Below the pieces are notes generated by a model. It worked only from the letters and a program-made list of their open reading frames with translations. It did not search any database and was not told the origin of the DNA. Shown one piece after another: positions 18,652 to 30,297 of a DNA stretch of 64,000 bases. The position numbers were made by a program, and so were the translations under genes. The stretch is taken from assembly GCA_047967505.1 (NCBI GenBank), contig CM106540.1; one strand, 5' to 3'. This stretch comes from Dipteris shenzhenensis (taxonomy: Eukaryota; Polypodiophyta; Polypodiopsida; Gleicheniales). Within the stretch, counting starts at the first letter, position 1. Each line of letters starts with the position of its first letter.

Positions 18652-21600
18652 ATGAAGTTTTTGAAGAGGTGAGTCTCTTTGAACAATGTAGATAGGTTTT
18701 TTGTGAGATTTCGTTTTGTGAGTGCTTCTCCTTGTATTGCTAAAGCTGCTTACTAGTTTTCATGCTTAATTACTATTTGTAGGGCCAGTCCACAAAACAC
18801 CGAGCAGGACGTACTATTCCAGGTAAGTGCTTCCTCTTTTTTCCATTTGTTATTTTTTTTATTTGCATTGGCCTGCAGCTAGGCATAGGAACCCTCTCTT
18901 CCCCTCTCTTCCCTCTTCTTTCCCTCTTCTCTTCTCTTCTTTCCCTCCTCTCCTTCTCCTTCTCCTTCTCCTTCAATCTTTCAATCTCTTTCCCCCTCTT
19001 TTTTCCTCTTTTGTTTCCCTCTTCTTCTCCGCTTTCCCCCCCTCTTTTCCCTCTTTCATGCTCATGCTCTTATGCTCATGCATAAGCATAAGCATAAAAG
19101 AAGGAGACATATGCTCATGCATAAGCATGAGCCTATGTCTCTTTAATTTCCCTCTTTCCTTTTCCTCTTCTTCTCTCTTTCTTTCCCTCTTTCCCCTTTT
19201 CCAATCTCTCTTTCCTTTCCCTCTTCTTCTCTTTTCTCCTCTTTCCCCTCCTCTTTTCCCTCTTTCATGCTCATGCATAAGCATGAGCATATGCTTATGC
19301 TTATGCATAAGACTCCTCTTATGCATAAGAGAAGGAGACATATGCTCATGCTTATGCTTATGCATGAACATAAGAGAAGGAGACATATGCTCATGCTTAT
19401 GCTTATGCATGAACATAAGAGAAGGAGACATAAGCATGAGCATATGTCTCTTTTTCCCTCTTTCCTTTCCCTCTTCTTCTCTCTTTCTTTCCCTCTTTCC
19501 TCTTTTCCAATCTCTCTTTCCTGTCCCTCTTCTTCTCTCTTCTCTTCTTTCACCCCCTCTTTTCCCTCTTTCATGCTCATGCTCTTATGATGCATAAGCA
19601 TAAGCATGAGCATATGCATAAGAGGAGTCTTATGCATAAGCATAAGCATAAGCATAAGAAAAGGAGACATATGCTCATGCTTATGCTTATGCATGAGCAT
19701 AAGAGAAGGAGACATATGCTCTTTTTCCCTCTTTACTTTCCCTCTTCTTCTCTCTTCCTCTCTTTTTCCCCCTCTTTTCCCTCTTTCATGCTCATTCTCT
19801 TATGCTCATGCATAGGCATAAGCATGAGCATAATGCTTATGCTTATAAGCATAAGCATAAGCATAAGAGAAGGAGACATATGCTCATGCTTATGCTTATG
19901 CATGAGCATAAGAGAAGGAGACATAAGCTCATGCATGAGCATATGTCTCTTTTTCCCTCTTTACTTTCTCTCTTCTTTTCTCTTCCTCTCTTTTTCCCCC
20001 TCTTTTCCCTCTTTCATGCTCATTCTCTTATGCTCATGCATATGCATAAGCATGAGCATAATGCTTATGCTTATGCTTATGCATAAGCATAAGAGAAGGA
20101 GACATATGCTCATGCTTATGCTTATGCATGAGCATAAGAGAAGGAGACATATGCTCATGCGTGAGCATATGTCTCTTTTTCCCTCTTTACTTTCCCTCTT
20201 CTTCTCTCTTTCTTTCCCTCTTTCCCCCTTTCCAATCTCTCTTTCTATTTTTTAGGTAGCTATGATGAGAATGCTAGGTGTTGCAGACAACTCCTTTTTG
20301 TGCCCCATGGATAAGTAAACTTGGAGTCTTTCTAGACCTGCTATGATGAAAAATGACTTCTTCTCACCGAGAGATTTCTCCAAATGCATGGAGGAAGTCT
20401 CCATTTCCATGAAGATGACAGTGGGGATAGGGTGAGAGAGACAATTATTTATGTATAATATTATTACATTGAGAGTGATTATGAGGGATATTTCTTAAAG
20501 GAATTATTTTTCAACACTTTTTTTAGATAATAACAAGGGTACAAAGCGATGTCTATGAATAAGAAGCTTTATGTTATGTAAAAATAAATGAGTGACTAGT
20601 CTGTATAATTTTATGATAAAGGAATCTAGTTCTAATGAAAAAAAAAGTGTAAAAACCATGTTTCCTAAAGAAATACTATTGAGCTCCCGGAGTCTTATGC
20701 ATAAGCATAAGCATAAGAGAATGAGACATATGCTCATGCTTATGCTTATGCATGAGCATAAGAGAAGTAGACATATGCTCATGCATAAGCATATGTCTCT
20801 TTTTCCCTCTTTGCTTTCCCTCTTCTTCTCTCTTTCTTTCCCTCTTCTTCTCTCTTTCTTTCCCTCTTTCCCCTTTTCCAATCTCTCTTTCCGTTCCCTC
20901 TTCTTCTATCCTGTTATGCTTATGCATAAGCATAAGAGAATGAGACATATGCTCATGCTTATGCTTATGCATGAGCATAAGAGAAGTAGACATATGCTCA
21001 TGCATAAGCATATGTCTCTTTTTCCCTCTTTACTTTCCCTCTTCTTCTCTCTTTCTTTCCCCCTTTCCAATCTCTTTTTTCGTTCCCTCTTCTTCTATCC
21101 TATTATGCATAAGCATAAGCATAAGCATAAGAGAAGGAGACATATGCTCATGCTTATGCTTATGCATGAGCATAAGAGAAGGAGACATATGCTCATGCAT
21201 AAGCATGAGCATACGTCTCTTTTTCCCTCTTTACTTTCCCTCTTCTTCTCTCTTCCTCTCTTTTTCCCCCTCTTTTCCATCTTTCATGCTCATTCTCTTA
21301 TGCTCATGCATACGCATAAGCATGAGCATATGTCTCCTTCTCTTATGCTTATGCTTATGCTTATGCATACGCATAAGCATGAGCATATGTCTCCTTCTCT
21401 TATGCTTATGCTTATGCTTATGCTCATGCATAAGCATAAGCATGAGCATATGTCTCCTTCTCTTATGCTTATGCTTATGCTCATATGCATGAGCATAAGC
21501 ATAAGCATAAGAGAAGGAGACATATGCTCATGCTTATGCTTATGCACGAGCATAAGAGAATGAGACATGTGCTCATGCATGAGCATATGTCTCTTTTTCC

Positions 21601-22233
21601 CTCTTTACTTTCCCTCTTCTTCTCTCTTTCTTTCCCTCTTTCCCCCTTTCCAATCTCTCTTTTCGTTCCCTCTTCTCCTCTTTTCCACCTTCTTTTCCCT
21701 CTTTCATGCTCATGTTCTTATGCTCATGCATAAGCATAAGCATATGTCTCTTTTTCTCTCTTTCCCTCTTCTTTCCATCTTCTTCCCTCTTCTTCTCCTC
21801 TTTCCTTTCCCTCCTCTTATCTAACTCTAACTCTCGTAAATTGGATCCACAGCAAGTTGCGATGGGTCGTCCTCCTACAGATGCAGAGACGCGATGCACA
21901 TTTCACATAGGAACAAAACCGCGGTTTATTGAGCAAGAGGACATGGGAGCGATGGTCGATTGGGCTAAGGTGGCTGCTCGCACGGTATAAGTCTACTCCT
22001 ACTTGTAATCTCACTTTTTAAATTATTTTATTCTTTAAGTTTCGATCTAATTTTCAATTTATATGGTTCACTCTTAGGATGCAAGCTCCAGCATCCCATC
22101 ATCGGAGGTGAGCGATTAGCAGGGCCAGGGATCAGGCCAACAAGACGAGGATCAGGGAGAAGGTGCAACTCAAGAGGACCAAGGATCAAGCCAACAAGAC
22201 AAGGAGGAGGACGAGGACGATTCGAATGAGTAG
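18652..22233 (+). CDS. Four-exon gene inside the CACTA element (TNPA-like candidate)
   Basis: Exons by splice signals: 18652-18668 (ATG; donor GTGAGT), 18783-18822 (after TTTGTAG; donor GTAAGT), 21853-21984 (after CCACAG; donor GTATAA) and 22078-22233 (after CTCTTAG; stop TAG). The first two exons total 57 nt, exon 3 is 132 nt and all later junctions are phase 0, so the frame is kept across a 3,030-bp intron. The product is about 115 residues. Exon 3 reads QVAMGRPPTDAETRC..., and exon 4 is Gln/Asp/Glu/Ser-rich, ending EEDEDDSNE. An in-frame TAG at 22117-22119 near the start of exon 4 would truncate the acidic tail. I recognise no family; the position suggests an accessory CACTA protein. Confidence 0.5.
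19050..21765. repeat. Array of ATGCTTATGCATAAGCAT palindromes and polypyrimidine tracts
   Basis: Units of about 200-228 bp combine a pyrimidine tract (TCTCTTTTTCCCTCTTTACT...) with blocks of CATATGCTCATGC, TTATGCATAAGC and AGAGAAGGAGACATATG that fold on themselves. Unit boundaries (TATGTCTCTTTTTCCC) fall near 19443, 19713, 19944, 20168, 20791, 21011, 21214, 21588 and 21745. A unique 450-bp stretch at about 20250-20690 interrupts the array. It lies wholly within the large intron of the CACTA gene. The frames reading HKHKHKRRRH or MLMLMH are artefacts. Confidence 0.9.
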
Positions 22234-22548
22234 TAGTAGTAGTAGTAGCAGTTTGCATATACTTCGCCATGTATGTCATTTTGTATGTCCACTCGTTTGA
22301 GCAATTTTGTATCACCCTTTTCGAAAGGGTAATTTTGTAACAAACAATGTTGTATATGTTCGACATGTATATCCTTTTGTTGCTCGATCATTTCATTTGA
22401 GCGATTTTGTATCACCCTTTTCGCAAGGGAAATTTTGTAATAAAAAACTGTTTTTTGTAATTTTAAAAAAAAAAGCATTAGTGGGGCAAAACAGGGCTTG
22501 CTATGGCCCTGTTAGGCCCCACTAATGTTTTTTTTAACTTCTGTTAAT

Positions 22549-22665
22549 CGTCGCTATATAGCAATGTTTACCAGTGTCGCTATATAGTGACAATTAGCAG
22601 TGTTGCTATATAGCGACGTTTAACAGCGTCGCTATATAGCAACACTTTATAGCGAGGGTTCTTTT
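22549..22665. repeat. Right subterminal GTCGCTATATAGCGAC repeats
   Basis: Copies at about 22549, 22575, 22602 and 22628 plus a half-site at about 22647, about 26 bp apart, ending some 110 bp from the right CACTA end. They are the same palindrome as at the left end. Confidence 0.8.
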
Positions 22666-22773
22666 TCGACGCTTTTAGCGACTTTCATAACGATGTTTGT
22701 GCCCGTGAAAAAAAAAATTTTAATGTAAAAAGCGTCGGTATTTTCATCGGAAAAGGGCCTATGCCTTGTAGTG

Positions 22774-25248
22774 GGCCCTTACTCCCCCCCAAGCCCCCAC
22801 ACTAAATAATTCAATCATAAAACTTTTCTAATTTCTATTCCTTGTAGATCTTGTGATTTTTTAATTAGTTTCGTTAAGCAGCTAAACTTTTATATTGGTT
22901 TCAAAAGTTTGTATGTCCTAATAAAAATAAGCATTTGAAATATTCACAAGGATTTGAATTGCAAAAAATTTTAAAGTTTTCCCATTAAGATTTACATTTC
23001 TTACCTCAAAATTCAAAAGAACATATATAAAATTGTACTACATGCTATTAATATTGTGAAACCAAAATAATGAGCTTGATAAACTTTCACCAAGATTTTA
23101 TACAAATATAAAGGCATAGCATCAATAAAACATGCAGCATGCTTGTGAACTACACATGAGCAAACTAGTTTGGCTAAACTTCTTACTTGCTAGACTTTGT
23201 TATGGATTGCTACAACAAATAAATGCATGTGTGATTGCTTAAAGTGCATGTGTGTTTCTTTCTTGAATACTAAGTCACATCTATGCATATTAGCTCACAT
23301 ATACGACTAGGTGTATGGTTAACTTACACTAACATGAAGCTTATATTTTGCACTAGGATCTAAGCTATTGAGAAACCTACCAAATCACCCAATTTGTGGC
23401 ATTTGTTTATCCACCATCACCTTCTTCTGTAAAACCATCCTATGACTTCTCTTACAAAGTTAACAAATTTGCATTTATTTTTTTGTTGTGAATAAATGTT
23501 TGATCATATGAAGAAAATTTCAGTGCATTTACTCTCTTCCAAAAGTAAACTAACTTGAGTCCACTCCCTTCAAGAAAGCTACACAATTTGGTAGGAAGAG
23601 AGATTTATCAAGTGCATGAAAGGGAGATCAACCATGAAAGGCTCAAAGTTAAATCAACTGGCGTGGATCCAAACTTTTCAATCATTATTGGCTTGTAATG
23701 CTTAATGCTTAATTGCTTGAGAGAGAGAGAGAGAGAGAGACCACAAACCTAATAAAGCAACAATGTTGTATACAAAAGACAAAATTGCTTGAGAGAAAGA
23801 GAAGAGAGGTGGGCAAGGTGGTGGTGGTTGCCAATGGCATCCAATTGTTCAAATTGACCAAATCGAATCTTAAGGTTTGTATTCCTCTAATGGTCATAAC
23901 CATTTGAGAACCATTCTCTCCTCTCAATATATTAATAGATAACCATAGCATAGGGTCGTGCTTAGACTTTGCATGCAATAAATAACCCACATAGCAAAAG
24001 ATAAATTGTCTTTGTTTCACAGAGTGCATTGGCATTTGTTGATTTAGCAACAATTGAATCAACAAAAGTATCCAAAATCGATAAACAATGCTCCTTGATT
24101 AGGTAGCACAAACCAAGTATGTAAGCACACCTCAAAATTGCGCATGCCATAAGAAATTACATGCCTTTAAAGCTAAAGCAAGGTGGAGTGTTTGTCCAAT
24201 AGAGAAACTTATTGAGCTACTTTTAGGTGCAAAAGAGCTCGTTGACTACATGGCATGGACCACGTGCATAAACTACCCTTGCAAAGCAAACATACATATA
24301 CCTGCATAGACCTCGTAAGGCTGACATCTTTCTATATATCAACCACAGAGAAAAGAAGGACATGTGGTAGCTTAAAGGAGAGGGAAAAAAGACACGTGTC
24401 ATGTAAGGCTCACAACAATGCAAAAAGGCATGTCTAAGCCCGAAGGGATGCAATTTAGGACCCAACATCCCTCTGTTTTGTCGCTTCAATTAACACTTTT
24501 GCCCTCTTCCTTTGACATCCCTTAGACCTCTAATTCCATCTCCCTTGAGGGTGATATCTCTCTCCCTTCCCTCGAGTATCGTAATTGTATTACATGCCAC
24601 TGTAGCAACGCCAGGATAAGTAGAAGAACAACTAAACCAAGGTCGAAGCTTTGCCAAGCTTTGGGAGTTGTAAAGACAAGAACTTTGGACTCGTCCCACA
24701 CTACTACCTCCTAGCTCCTTGACTATATCATAGAGATTATTACTAAAGCAACATGAAATACTTCGATGCTAGCTTTCCATTCTATGTTCCTACTTTTGGT
24801 TACACTTGCATAGCAAATCTTCATGACTTTATGGCACAGACCAAGCATAGGCACACAAGAGAATGACAAAACCTTACAATAGGTAGAGTGCTTCCCACTC
24901 TCGCCCCCTCCTTCCTCCCCTCCTCCTTTTGCCTTCCTCCTTCACTCCTCCCCTTCCCCCTTCCTCCTTCCCACTCCTCTCTCCAACATCATCCCCTTCT
25001 CTTCCTCCTTGCATTGGAGAGACCTTCACAGGCCCCCTGCCTGTACTCTACCACCCCCCTCCTCCTTTTATACCCACAACAAAAACCTTCTGGAGTGAGA
25101 GGCTACTCGAAGAAGCCACGAGCCTCCTACGATTAATTGAGCATCGTGAGCTTAATTATGATCGCAAGCTCCCAAACATACACAAATTAATTAATACAAC
25201 GAGCCCTAGTCCACACATTGACACAGGCACTCTCACTTTCCAAACTTA
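22774..25248. other. No recognisable gene
   Basis: AT-rich sequence with a GA microsatellite at 23719-23740 and C/T-rich tracts at 24900-25010. The short frames lack codon structure or family motifs. I see no RNA gene. Confidence 0.4.
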
Positions 25249-25536
25249 GAGGCTTATGTCATGGAGGGAAATAATGATGGCTATTTCGGATGCTTTTCCC
25301 TTGGAAGAGCCTAATTTGGATGTTTTTCCTATGATGCATGACATAATGATCCAAGGGAAAATGAGACATGCTATAAAGGAAATGTACGATCAATGGTTCT
25401 CAAGAGTGTGGGAAATAGCACCCTGAAATATAGAGCATTTGCAGAGCATATTTCCCACCTATTTCCCATAATGCATTTGCACAACATAACACAAATGGCT
25501 ATTTCTTAAGTATTTCCCTTCCATGACATAAGGCCC
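25249..25536. mobile_element. Tourist-like (PIF/Harbinger) MITE
   Basis: A 288-bp element with inverted ends GAGGCTTATGTCATGG (left) and GGGCCTTATGTCATGG (right, reversed), 14 of 16 identical, extending into GGGAAATA on both sides. It is flanked by TTA at 25246-25248 and 25537-25539, the usual 3-bp target duplication of this superfamily. The interior is non-coding, with repeated GGATG(C/T)TTTTCC words. Confidence 0.8.
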
Positions 25537-25998
25537 TTACAAATTTTCATCTGCTTTCATGAATAAAGAAATGGAAGCACAAAGAGCTAATCTCGTCTTA
25601 GGCTTACTTTACGGCTTCCTCCACACTCCCTCGGGCCCCATGAGGAGGCTACACCATCGCAATCCGAGGCCGACGCTTGGAACACTCTGTAAGTACCACT
25701 TTCCAGGAGAGCTTGGCTTGGTTGTGTTTGTGTCTGTGTTGGGCTTCGAAATTCGAATAACGTGGCCACGTTGAACGTAACAAATATAGCGCTCTAATCC
25801 AAAAACCAAAAATAGTGCTTAAGTTGGTCGCGTATCAACATATGACAAGTCATGGATAGAAAGGAAAATGCTCACGTCTGAGCAAGCGAACGCAGTTGAA
25901 TGCGCGGCGCCCATGTCCTAACAGCCATGCCTTTGTTAAAGTTGGGCTCATTTTTCATGCATCAGCTAAGCCACCAGCTCGAGTTTGTTTATTGCGAG

Positions 25999-28900
25999 CA
26001 GTGCTGAAATTTGAAGGCTTCATCAGGCATCAAAGCGTTCCAAGCCTTCATACGAAGTAGGGGAAAATTTTGGGCCTGCAAAAGAAACTCACTCCAAAAT
26101 TTTAGCCTTCATGCATAGAATGCCACGTGCAGGGAGCAGATTGCAAAAGAAGACCTTATATGCAGACGAACCTGTTAAAAAAATTTAATGTGTGTGTGTG
26201 ATTTCTCTTGGGGGGCGGGGAGACTAGAGGCACCAAGCAGGCTGGCGGCTGCAGTGCATCTCTTCTCAACGTTGCAGCCTGCATCTCTTCTCAACGCTAG
26301 CCTCCAAGATGCCAGACTCCAGTGTCAACCGCCAACAGTCACAACGCTGCATCTCTCCCCAACGCTGCAGCATCTCTTCTCAACGCCAGCCTCCAGGATG
26401 CCAAACTCCAGTGTGAATCGCCAATAGTCACAACGCCAGCGGCCACAGTTTCGACTTCCATGGAGAAAAGCCAACGAGTGAGGCTCATTAAGCGGAGTCG
26501 GAGAGTCGGCCAAAATCACAGACAAATGGTGAGTTCTATAAATGTCTCTTGTTTGGCTGAGTTCTGCATCCGATCATCGAATGAAGTTGGAAGTGAAGCG
26601 TGCCCCTCCTGTGTTTTTGCATCTTCCCCTTCTATCTCACGAACCCCTCAAGCTCACGAGCCACGCAAATCTCTTACTCACCTACAGCATCGTCTTGACT
26701 CTTCTCATCTCATCCTCTGCCAGCGCACGCTCTTCCTTCTCCAGCTCCCCTATCGCTACCTGTAACTTCTCTGCTTCACTCATCTCAGCCGCTACCTGTA
26801 ACTTCTCCAGCTTCCCTTCGCTACCTATAACTTCTCGTCGTCCACCACCTTCTTCTCCACGTTCTTCCATTCTGACCACTTGCATTTGTGGTTTGTGAGA
26901 AGCGGCATCCGCAGCTACACATGAACCCTCCCGCTGCTGCTGCTGATTCTGAATTGGCTAAGGGCATGGTAATGTGCCACCGGAAGTTTTATGTAGTTTG
27001 CCATCGCTGTCTATCAATCCTACTACAGATGAATTGCCATCGCGATTCGCTGCCTGTCTGTCATTGCTTCAACCATGTCTTTGGTTTTCTTTTTTGGAAA
27101 TTGCATTTCTCGCTTTCATTTTGTTGGTCTAATATTTGTGGTTTTGGTGTTATTGGTTTCATTTTGTTGGTGCGGTTTTGGTCATCAATAAAACAGGTAG
27201 AGAGAGATTCTAGATGCCATTATTGAGGGTGACGAAGGCTTTCTTGCTTCTGAATATCCGTGGAGCCCAGGTGAGTTTCATTTTTCCAATGTTTTTTTTG
27301 CATGAGAGAGAGAATGATTATATGAGTATGAATTTCAAACACTACATTTTAATGCAGGATATAATTTTGGAATGGAGAGACCCACATGTCTATGCTTTCA
27401 TTGTGCTCCACGAGAGCACGAGAGAGGATGTTTGAGCCTTGCACTTGTCCTCTGAAATTATCAAGGGCATTATGTCTTGATGATGCCATCCATCAAAGGG
27501 CTTTGACCTGCAAGTGTATTGATTTTGTGCACACTCCCGAGTGGTTGTGTCCTTTGTATGTTGAGCATAGACCCATTCAAAGGCGAGCGCCTTGGTTCCA
27601 AGAGTAGGAAGGTTGCAAGTTTTGAATTGCCAAAACTTGGCTATATTTATGATTCCAATGTATTGATTTGTTGAAACTTGGCTAAGTTTATGATTTGCTA
27701 AAACATGGCTAGATTGGATTTCTTGCTTATAAGTGTTATGCATATTAATTGTGCCAGGGTTAGAGGTCTTATCATTAAATGCATTCTCAATGGAAAGAGA
27801 TACAAGCAAAGTGGTTTTGGTAGACCAAAAAAGGATTCAAGACAAAGGACCATTGCTGATGCTTTTTTGCATTACTCAACCTACTCAACCTCAAGAGTCA
27901 GTTGTCTTGGATCTTAATGCATCCATACATGACATTCTCTAAGAGAAGATATTGAAGCTTCTAATGATCCCAAAAAGAAAAAAAAAAGGAAGGAGAGGAG
28001 CTTCAAGATAGAGTGGAAATTTATCCACAAGTGGGCCTATTGCATCAAAGATGCTAATGGTAAAGAGAGAATAAAATGCACTTGGTGCACTGAATACTCT
28101 ATGGAAAATACTTTTGGTAAAGAGGGAAGCACCACAATTAAACAACAAGCACTAGATAAACATGCAAAATCAAAGTCTCATCTTTTAGCTGCTCAAAGAT
28201 GGAACATGAAGGATAAGGGATCAGCTTTACCCATTGAAAAGCACATTGATTTGTTGGTAGAGTCAGAGAAACATAGGATGTTGCTATATCGGACATGCCT
28301 CTAGAACCATATAAGAGTCATTGTGACTTCCTCAGGTATATGAAAACTCCATATATGCCTGTAAATGATGAATATTCCACTTATACAAATTGAACTTCAG
28401 GAATGGATTTCTTAAAAGTAGCCAAAGAGATCTATTGGGCACAATTAAATAGTAAAATTTCTAAAAGTCCATTCTTCTCTATCTTGGTCGATGACAGCAC
28501 AGATGCGACATTTGAGCATCACTTAATTGTTTACATGACATATTTGCTGGAGGACGAAAAAGGACCTATTGTATGCAACTTTGTGACACTTTTACCAATC
28601 ATGGATGCAAAGGCTGAAACCAAGTTCGATGCTTTGATGAGCTTGTTGGAAAGAATGCAACTACGTTTAACACTTTTGATTGGTTTTGCATCAAATGGAG
28701 CATCATCCATGATAGGTCCTATAACAGGTTTATATACTAGAATTAGAGAAAAGGTGCCTTGCCTTGTGGGTGTACACTGTGTTGCCCATAGAGAGGCATC
28801 AGTAGTCTCGGATGCTTGTGGGCACTTTCCATAATTTTTATTCATTGATGGCTTTGCTAATAAAATTCATGCATGGGTCGGAAGGTCATACGAAGACATG

Positions 28901-30163
28901 AAGACTTAGGGGACCTAATGAAAGCATTTAAACTCACACCATTGGAACTTCTAAGAATCTATGACGTTCGATGGATGTCTGGAGGACATGTCATGGAAAG
29001 GCTTCGTTAAAATGATGCTAGCTTTGCTTCAGAACTTTCTTCAAAATGATGCTTCACTATTTACAACAGCATCAACATTTCAAGTACAGTTCTTAATTCA
29101 TCTTCTTGCAGATGTTCTGGTAGAGATGAATGATTTGAGCAAGCAATTTCAAAAGGAAAACATTGACATCACTTAGATCAGTACACGTTTGGAAGTTCTC
29201 ATAGGACTTTTGAGGAAACTTATGAGAGTTCTTGGCAAATTGCAAAGATGGTGTAATGTCTTTCATAGACAAAGATGGTGTGGTTCATCGGTATGGCTTG
29301 CATTTTTCATGTCTTGGTTACAATACTTCTATTGGGGGATCAATTGGTAAATGCATTGCCTTAGGAAAAGCATTTGTGATGAAAATCATTGAGGGATTGG
29401 ATGCACTTTTTTTGGATTTGCCACTATTTAATGCAGCAAAAGTATTTTGTCCCAAAAGCTATTATGAAGATGAAGATGATAGAGACAAGCAATTAAGGCT
29501 ATTCCTTAGTCACTTGTGTGGTAGGTTTGGGGTCGAAAATCATAAGTTTATGGACAGGTCACGATGTGAGGTGGAGCTTGAGCGGTTTTGTTTGACACTC
29601 CATAGGGCATATCCAAGGTGTGGCTTGCATGCAACATGGGAACAATGTGGTGGTGAGATCGAATGGTTGCAAGCTAGTAAGTATGGCTTCATGTGAGCAT
29701 GGATTTTCAAAGCAAAATAGGATTAAAGATGATGATAGAAGCAGTCTTACCCTTGAAACACGGGAGACACTAATGTTTTTATCCCTCACGGCACCTCAAT
29801 CATTGAATGAAGTTGATTGGGCAAAGATTTATGAGGCGTGGTTGAATATGAAAAATTGTAGGCCTCTACGGCTTGATGCATAAAAGCCTTCTGATGTACT
29901 GGTCTTTTCCATGGGCTTAACCAACCTACTTAATATATCCGGCATTTCTTCTTTTTTTAAATGAATCATTCTTTCTCATTGCCTAGAGTGAATTTTGAAT
30001 GCCTTAAAGGCGATGAAAACTCAAAACAAATTCATGAAGTCTGATTTTATTCTAGGGCTACATTTGAAGGCCAAATTTTGATTTGGGTTTCTCTATCGAA
30101 GGCCGCTCATTGTATGAGGCCTTCCATATGAATGCTTACCCAGGCCTTCAAATTTCAGCACTG
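25999..30163 (+). mobile_element. hAT transposon, 4.2 kb, full length but decayed
   Basis: Left end CAGTGCTGAAATTTGAAGGC at 25999-26018 and its exact reverse complement at 30144-30163. The 8-bp flanks are ATTGCGAG (25991-25998) and ATTGTGAG (30164-30171), 7 of 8 identical, as expected for a hAT target duplication with one C/T difference. GAAGGC/GCCTTC words recur just inside both ends, like hAT subterminal motifs. The coding remains lie in the right half on the plus strand. Confidence 0.9.
27999..29883 (+). pseudogene. hAT transposase with N-terminal zinc finger, frameshifted
   Basis: The order is that of a hAT transposase of the ZNF862/C17orf113-like group. First comes a zinc finger (IEWKFIHKW..., IKCTWC...KHAKSKSH; 27999-28304). 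Next is the catalytic region beginning FFSILVDDSTDATFEHHLIVYM (28403-28834) and running on through ...GASSMIG, VHCVAHR and, in other phases, IYDVRWMS (about 28950). The C-terminal dimerisation region ends in LTLETRETLMFLSLTAP and W...KNCRPLRLDA (29700-29883). Parts lie in different phases (27999 in phase 0, 28403 in phase 2, 29232 in phase 0, 29620 in phase 1), with in-frame stops near 28304, 28834 and 29176. The first Asp of the catalytic region is present but the protein cannot be made as it stands. Upstream exons, if any, between 26.2 and 27.9 kb are not clear. Confidence 0.8.
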
Positions 30164-30265
30164 ATTGTGAGCCACGGGCGCTTGCCCCTTGAGTTGGCCC
30201 ATTTTTGATATATGGTCTTACTTTTGGGACTGACCATCCCTCCTCTTAATTCAAGGCGGCATGTA

Positions 30266-30297
<32 letters not shown>

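Larger units (their letters stand above)
16910..22773. mobile_element. CACTA (En/Spm-type) transposon, 5.9 kb, probably non-autonomous
   Basis: The left end begins CACTACTACACATGG at 16910 and the right end, reversed, begins CACTACAAGGCATAGG (plus strand ends GTAGTG at 22773). Further in, the two ends share CACGGG, ATCGT and TATGAAA in the same order, so the terminal inverted repeat is old and diverged. GG flanks each side; a full 3-bp duplication is not clear (CGG versus GGC). Subterminal copies of a GTCGCTATATAGCGAC palindrome lie inside both ends, as expected for the transposase-binding repeats of this superfamily. Inside are a decayed reverse-strand coding remnant and a forward four-exon gene. 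Confidence 0.8.

Noticed and set aside
19143-21733. His/Lys/Arg and Met/Leu repeat frames (HKHKHKRRRH)
   Set aside because: They are generated by the ATGC/TTATGC array in every phase and lie in what appears to be an intron.
24888-25249. Small Pro/Ser-rich genes
   Set aside because: They lie in a C/T-rich tract, overlap in several phases, and have no family pattern.
26188-27430. 5' exons of the hAT gene (for example MEKSQRVRLIKRSRR followed by GTGAGT)
   Set aside because: Single donor-like sites exist, but I could not find a consistent exon chain joining in frame to the zinc finger.
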